Part shown: in pieces, positions 60,609 to 64,000 of the stretch
How positions within the stretch are numbered: the stretch's first letter is position 1
Layout: the number at the start of each line of letters is the position of its first letter
Source: Candidatus Pseudomonas phytovorans
GTDB taxonomy: Bacteria; Pseudomonadota; Gammaproteobacteria; Pseudomonadales; Pseudomonadaceae
DNA length: 64,000 bases
Direction: 5' to 3'
Assembly: GCA_029202525.1 (NCBI GenBank)
Contig: CP119325.1
Location: 5,244,001 to 5,308,000 of the forward strand
Notes under the pieces: generated by a model
Databases searched by the model: none
What the model was told of the DNA's origin: nothing
The model's input: only the letters and a program-made list of their open reading frames with translations
Program-made: the position numbers and the translations under genes

Positions 60609-62845
60609 GACTTGCCCTCTTCCGCCACGCGGATGCCCACTTCGGCGCACAGCGCCAGGAAGTTGGGGAACGAGGTGGCGACGTTGGCGCAGTCATGGAT
60701 GCGGATCGGCGCGCTGGCGCGCAGCGAGGCCACGCTGAAAGCCATGGCAATACGGTGGTCGCCGTGGCCATGCACTTCGCCACCGCCCAGCTGGCCGCCG
60801 TCGATGATGATGCCGTCCGGAGTCGGTTCGCACTTGATGCCCAATGTGATCAGGCCGTCAGCCATCACCTGGATACGATCAGACTCTTTCACCCGCAACT
60901 CTTCGGCGCCACGCAGCACGGTACGCCCTTCGGCGCAGGCAGCGGCCACGAACAGCACCGGGAATTCGTCGATCGCCAGTGGTACCAGCTCTTCGGGGAT
61001 GTCGATACCCTTCAGCCTGGCACCACGCACGCGCAGGTCAGCCACTGGCTCGCCGCCGACTTCACGCTGGTTTTCCAGGGTGATGTCGCCGCCCATCAGG
61101 CGCAGGATGTCAATGACACCGGTACGGGTCGGGTTGATGCCAACGTGCTCAAGCACCAGCTCGGAACCTTCGGCGATGGAGGCTGCCACCAGGAAGAATG
61201 CTGCCGAGGAAATGTCGGCCGGCACTTCGATGCGGGTAGCGGTCAGCTTGCCGCCGGACTGCAGTGAAGCTACCGGGCCGTTCGACTCGACCGCATAGCC
61301 AAAGCCGCGCAGCATGCGCTCGGTGTGGTCACGGGTAGGCGCCGGCTCGGTAACAGTGGTCTTGCCTTCGGCGTACAGGCCAGCCAGCAGCAGGCAGGAT
61401 TTGACCTGGGCGCTGGCCATCGGCAGCGTGTAGGTCAGGCCCTTGAGCTTGTGGCCACCGCGGATGGTCAGCGGCGGGCGGCCTTCCGGGCCGGTCTCGA
61501 CCACTGCGCCCATTTCGCGCAGCGGGTTGGCCACACGGTTCATCGGGCGCTTGGACAGCGAAGCGTCACCCGTCATGGTCACGTCGAACGACTGGCCGGC
61601 CAGCAGGCCCGACAGCAAGCGCATCGAGGTACCCGAGTTGCCCACGTACAGTGGCCCGGGCGGCGGCTTGAGGCCGTGCAGGCCAACACCGTGAATGGTC
61701 ACGCGGCCGTGGTTGGGGCCTTCGATGACCACACCCATGTCGCGGAATGCCTGCAGGGTCGCCAGCGCGTCTTCACCCTCAAGGAAGCCTTCGACCTCGG
61801 TGGTGCCTTCGGCCAGCGAGCCGAGCATGATCGAGCGGTGGGAAATCGACTTGTCGCCCGGTACACGGATTCGCCCGTTCAGGCGGCCACCCGGTTGGGC
61901 CAGGAAAATCAGATCGTTGGCGTTCATAGCGTCCACATAGGCCCGGCGGGCCAGGATTTTACTGAAATGCTCGCGGGCAACCCGTGCGCGGGTGAATACA
62001 CCCAGCAGCTGGTGCCCGTCCCCTTCAGCGATCGCGTCGCGCAAGGCGTCGAGATCGCTGCGATATGTATCGAGTGTGCGCAGGACAGCGTCGCGGTTGG
62101 CGAGAAAGATGTCGTGCCACATGGTCGGGTCGCTGCCGGCGATTCTTGTGAAATCGCGGAAGCCTCCCGCAGCGTACCGGAAGATCTCGAGGTTTTCATT
62201 GCGCTTGGCCAGCGAATCGACCAAACCAAAGGCCAGCAGGTGCGGCAAGTGGCTGGTAGCTGCCAGCACTTCGTCATGGCGCTCGACCGACATATGCTCT
62301 ACGTCGGCATCCAGCGCCCGCCACAGGCGGTCGACCAGGGCCAGCGCGGCAGGGTCGGTTTCAGCCAGCGGCGTGAGGATCACTTTGTGTCGACGGAACA
62401 GGGTGGCATTGGAGGCCTCTACGCCACTCTGTTCGGAGCCGGCAATGGGGTGGCCGGGAACGAAGCGTGGCAGGCGCTGACCGAAGACCGAACGCGCTTC
62501 ACGGACGACGTTGCCTTTGGCGCTGCCGACGTCGGTGATGATCGCATTGCCCAGGTCGAGCTGAGCCAGGCGGGCCAGCACTTTTTCCATGGCCAGGATG
62601 GGCACGGCCAGCTGGATGACATCGGCACCGACGCACGCGAGGGCGAGGTCTTCTTCACAGCGGTCGACCACGCCCAGGGCAACGGCCTGCTTGCGCGAGG
62701 GGGCGTCCAGATCGACACCGACCACTTCGCGGCACAGGCCGCTTTCACGCAGGCCCTTGGCGAACGAGCCACCGATCAGGCCGAGGCCGACCACGACCAG
62801 GCGGTTGATGATTGGCGCGGGTTTGGTTTTTGCTGCTTTTACCAC
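60605..62845 (-). CDS. tyrA-aroA: Bifunctional prephenate dehydrogenase / EPSP synthase
   Basis: A 746-residue fusion typical of pseudomonads. Residues ~10-300 are prephenate/arogenate dehydrogenase (VVVGLGLIGGSFAKGL at ~18, FVPGHPIAGSEQSG at ~131, with the catalytic His), for tyrosine synthesis. Residues ~312-746 are EPSP synthase: VPGDKSISHRSIMLGSLAEG (~327), YVGNSGTSMRLLSGLL (~397), LFVAAACAEGRTVLRGAEELRVKESDR (~645), HGDHRIAMAF (~700), for the shikimate pathway. The start is GTG 62845 with a poor ribosome site; other starts nearby are possible. Confidence 0.95.
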   Translation of the reverse strand: MVKAAKTKPAPIINRLVVVGLGLIGGSFAKGLRESGLCREVVGVDLDAPSRKQAVALGVVDRCEEDLALACVGADVIQLAVPILAMEKVLARLAQLDLGNAIITDVGSAKGNVVREARSVFGQRLPRFVPGHPIAGSEQSGVEASNATLFRRHKVILTPLAETDPAALALVDRLWRALDADVEHMSVERHDEVLAATSHLPHLLAFGLVDSLAKRNENLEIFRYAAGGFRDFTRIAGSDPTMWHDIFLANRDAVLRTLDTYRSDLDALRDAIAEGDGHQLLGVFTRARVAREHFSKILARRAYVDAMNANDLIFLAQPGGRLNGRIRVPGDKSISHRSIMLGSLAEGTTEVEGFLEGEDALATLQAFRDMGVVIEGPNHGRVTIHGVGLHGLKPPPGPLYVGNSGTSMRLLSGLLAGQSFDVTMTGDASLSKRPMNRVANPLREMGAVVETGPEGRPPLTIRGGHKLKGLTYTLPMASAQVKSCLLLAGLYAEGKTTVTEPAPTRDHTERMLRGFGYAVESNGPVASLQSGGKLTATRIEVPADISSAAFFLVAASIAEGSELVLEHVGINPTRTGVIDILRLMGGDITLENQREVGGEPVADLRVRGARLKGIDIPEELVPLAIDEFPVLFVAAACAEGRTVLRGAEELRVKESDRIQVMADGLITLGIKCEPTPDGIIIDGGQLGGGEVHGHGDHRIAMAFSVASLRASAPIRIHDCANVATSFPNFLALCAEVGIRVAEEGKS

Positions 62846-62890
62846 TGGTGTGAACCCTGTTCAGAAATCTATTTAGCCTGCAAGGGCCAT

Positions 62891-62994
62891 TGGGGCTGCT
62901 TTGCAGCCCATCGCGACACAAAGCCGCTCCCACAAGGGATTGCGTACTCCTGTGGGAGCGGCCTTGTGTCGCGATGGGGCGCGAAGCGGCCCCA
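62891..62994. repeat. REP-like inverted pair between pheA and tyrA-aroA
   Basis: Arms at ~62892-62934 (GCCCATCGCGACACAAAGCC, GCTCCCACA) and ~62951-62993 (TGTGGGAGCGG, CTTGTGTCGCGATGGGGC) in inverted orientation with ~18 bp between. It shares GCTCCCACA with the other REPs but has a different stem (CGCGACACAAGGCC), so it is a different subtype. Confidence 0.82.
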
Positions 62995-63005
62995 ACCATC
63001 TCAGA

Positions 63006-64000
63006 TCAAAGTACCGCCTTCGGATAAGAGCCCAGCACTTTCAGCGCCACGGCCTCCTGGCTGATCTGCTCCAGCACGGCCTTGATCAGCGGGTCGCGGT
63101 GGTGGCCAACGAAGTCGATGAAGAACACGTAGGTCCACTTGCCACTGCGCGACGGACGGGTCTCGATGCGGGTCAGGTCGATGCCGTTCTGGTGGAACGG
63201 CACCAGCAGCTCGTGCAAGGCACCCGGCTTGTTGCTCATCGAAACGATGATCGAAGTCTTGTCGTCGCCGGTCGGCGGCACTTCCTGGCTGCCGATCATC
63301 AAAAAACGCGTGGCGTTGTCCGGGCGGTCTTCGATCTTCTCGGCCAGGCGGGTCAAACCGTACAGGTTGGCCGCCATGTCGCCGGCGATCGCCGCCGAGT
63401 TCCACTCGCCCTTGACCCGCTTGGCCGCCTCGGCATTGCTCGAAACCGCCACGCGCTCCACGTTCGGGTAGTGCGCGTCCAGCCACTTGCGGCACTGGGC
63501 CAGCGACTGGGCGTGGGAGTAGATGCGCGTGATGCTGTCGGTCTTGGTGCTCTCGCCCACCAGCAGGTGGTGGTGAATGCGCAACTCGACTTCGCCGCAA
63601 ATCACCATGTCGTGTTCAAGGAAGCTGTCCAGAGTGTGGCTTACCGCACCTTCGGTGGAGTTTTCCACCGGCACCACGCCAAAGTTGACGGCGCCGGCCG
63701 CCACTTCGCGGAACACTTCGTCGATGGCCGCCATCGGCCGGCTGATCACCGCGTGGCCGAAGTGCTTCATGGCCGCCGCCTGGGTGAAGGTACCCTCAGG
63801 GCCGAGGTAGGCGATTTTCAGCGGCTGCTCCAGGGCCAGGCAGGACGACATGATTTCGCGGAACAAACGCGCCATCTCTTCGTTGCCCAGCGGCCCCTTG
63901 TTGCGCTCCATCACGCGCTTGAGCACTGCGGCCTCACGCTCGGGGCGGTAGAACACCGGCTTCTCGCCTTCTTTCAGCGCCGCCGTCTTGACCCGGGCCA
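63006..64000 (-). CDS. pheA: Chorismate mutase / prephenate dehydratase, 5' end beyond the window
   Basis: The frame is open to the right edge, so the N-terminus is missing. Visible parts: the end of the chorismate mutase domain (EKPVFYRPEREAAVLKRVME, NEEMARLFREIMSSCLALEQ), prephenate dehydratase (IAYLGPEGTFTQAAAMKHFG, FGVVPVENSTEGAVSHTLD) and a C-terminal ACT domain (MSNKPGALHELLVPF and IETRPSRSGKW) that binds Phe for feedback control. Stop at 63006. About 330 residues are present of an expected ~364. Confidence 0.96.
   Translation of the reverse strand, partial: ARVKTAALKEGEKPVFYRPEREAAVLKRVMERNKGPLGNEEMARLFREIMSSCLALEQPLKIAYLGPEGTFTQAAAMKHFGHAVISRPMAAIDEVFREVAAGAVNFGVVPVENSTEGAVSHTLDSFLEHDMVICGEVELRIHHHLLVGESTKTDSITRIYSHAQSLAQCRKWLDAHYPNVERVAVSSNAEAAKRVKGEWNSAAIAGDMAANLYGLTRLAEKIEDRPDNATRFLMIGSQEVPPTGDDKTSIIVSMSNKPGALHELLVPFHQNGIDLTRIETRPSRSGKWTYVFFIDFVGHHRDPLIKAVLEQISQEAVALKVLGSYPKAVL

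Noticed and set aside
61325..63064. 579-codon plus-strand frame over tyrA-aroA
   Set aside because: Shadow frame; the minus-strand fusion protein has all catalytic motifs.

Overview
The window is a stretch of a Pseudomonas chromosome, most likely of the P. putida group. The evidence is the fused tyrA-aroA gene next to pheA, cmk, rpsA and ihfB; an O-antigen locus between ihfB and a wbpM homologue, as in P. aeruginosa; GC-rich codon use; and repeated inverted pairs of the REP-type palindrome common in P. putida. There are no rRNA or tRNA genes, CRISPR arrays, phage genes or insertion sequences.

Layout. Positions 1-15.5 kb are ordinary core and housekeeping genes: an alpha/beta hydrolase, prmB, an isochorismatase-fold protein, an Smr protein, folE, glutaredoxin/GST proteins, a BenE-type transporter, a chemoreceptor, two oxidoreductases, an acyltransferase, pyrF, a DUF2897 protein and a ComEA-like protein. 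REP pairs separate many of them. About 0.7 kb of AT-rich, apparently gene-free DNA then leads into a polysaccharide region.

Positions 16.2-35.8 kb form an accessory plus-strand module. wecB and wecC make UDP-ManNAcA. They are followed by a 2151-residue protein (methyltransferase, about 800 residues of coiled coil with tandem repeats, a CgeB-like glycosyltransferase region, a degenerate GT-A-like region, a beta-rich region and a GT4 domain), a heparinase II/III-type lyase, a small lipoprotein, a membrane protein with a kinase-like domain lacking its catalytic motifs, two GT4 glycosyltransferases, a broken acetyltransferase, an opposite-strand TPR protein with a possible glycosyltransferase domain, and a DUF6270 protein. 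From about 27.4 kb the DNA is visibly AT-rich, which suggests horizontal acquisition. This is the least explained part of the window. My working hypothesis is a dedicated surface-glycan system in which the giant protein couples chain elongation, chain termination by methylation and chain length measured by the coiled coil.

Positions 36.0-54.4 kb are one long, tightly packed minus-strand O-antigen operon of the Wzx/Wzy type. In transcription order it holds wzz, an rmlC-fdtA fusion, an N-acetyltransferase, an aminotransferase, wzx, a putative glycosyltransferase, wzy, a GT2, an acyltransferase, two GT4 genes, a wbpV-like reductase, a wbpL-like initiating transferase, wbpM, rmlB, rmlD and rmlA, ending at a strong terminator. 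It predicts a repeat unit started with a 6-deoxy-HexNAc (QuiNAc or FucNAc) and containing a dTDP-derived 3-acetamido-3,6-dideoxyhexose (Fuc3NAc or Qui3NAc) and possibly rhamnose. The only RmlC domain is the one in the fusion.

Positions 54.6-64 kb return to core genes on the minus strand: an MBL-fold RNA-processing-type hydrolase, lapA-like, ihfB, an extra acyltransferase between ihfB and rpsA, rpsA, cmk, tyrA-aroA and the 3' part of pheA, which runs off the window. Start sites, domain limits and GC statements were read by eye; no database search was possible.
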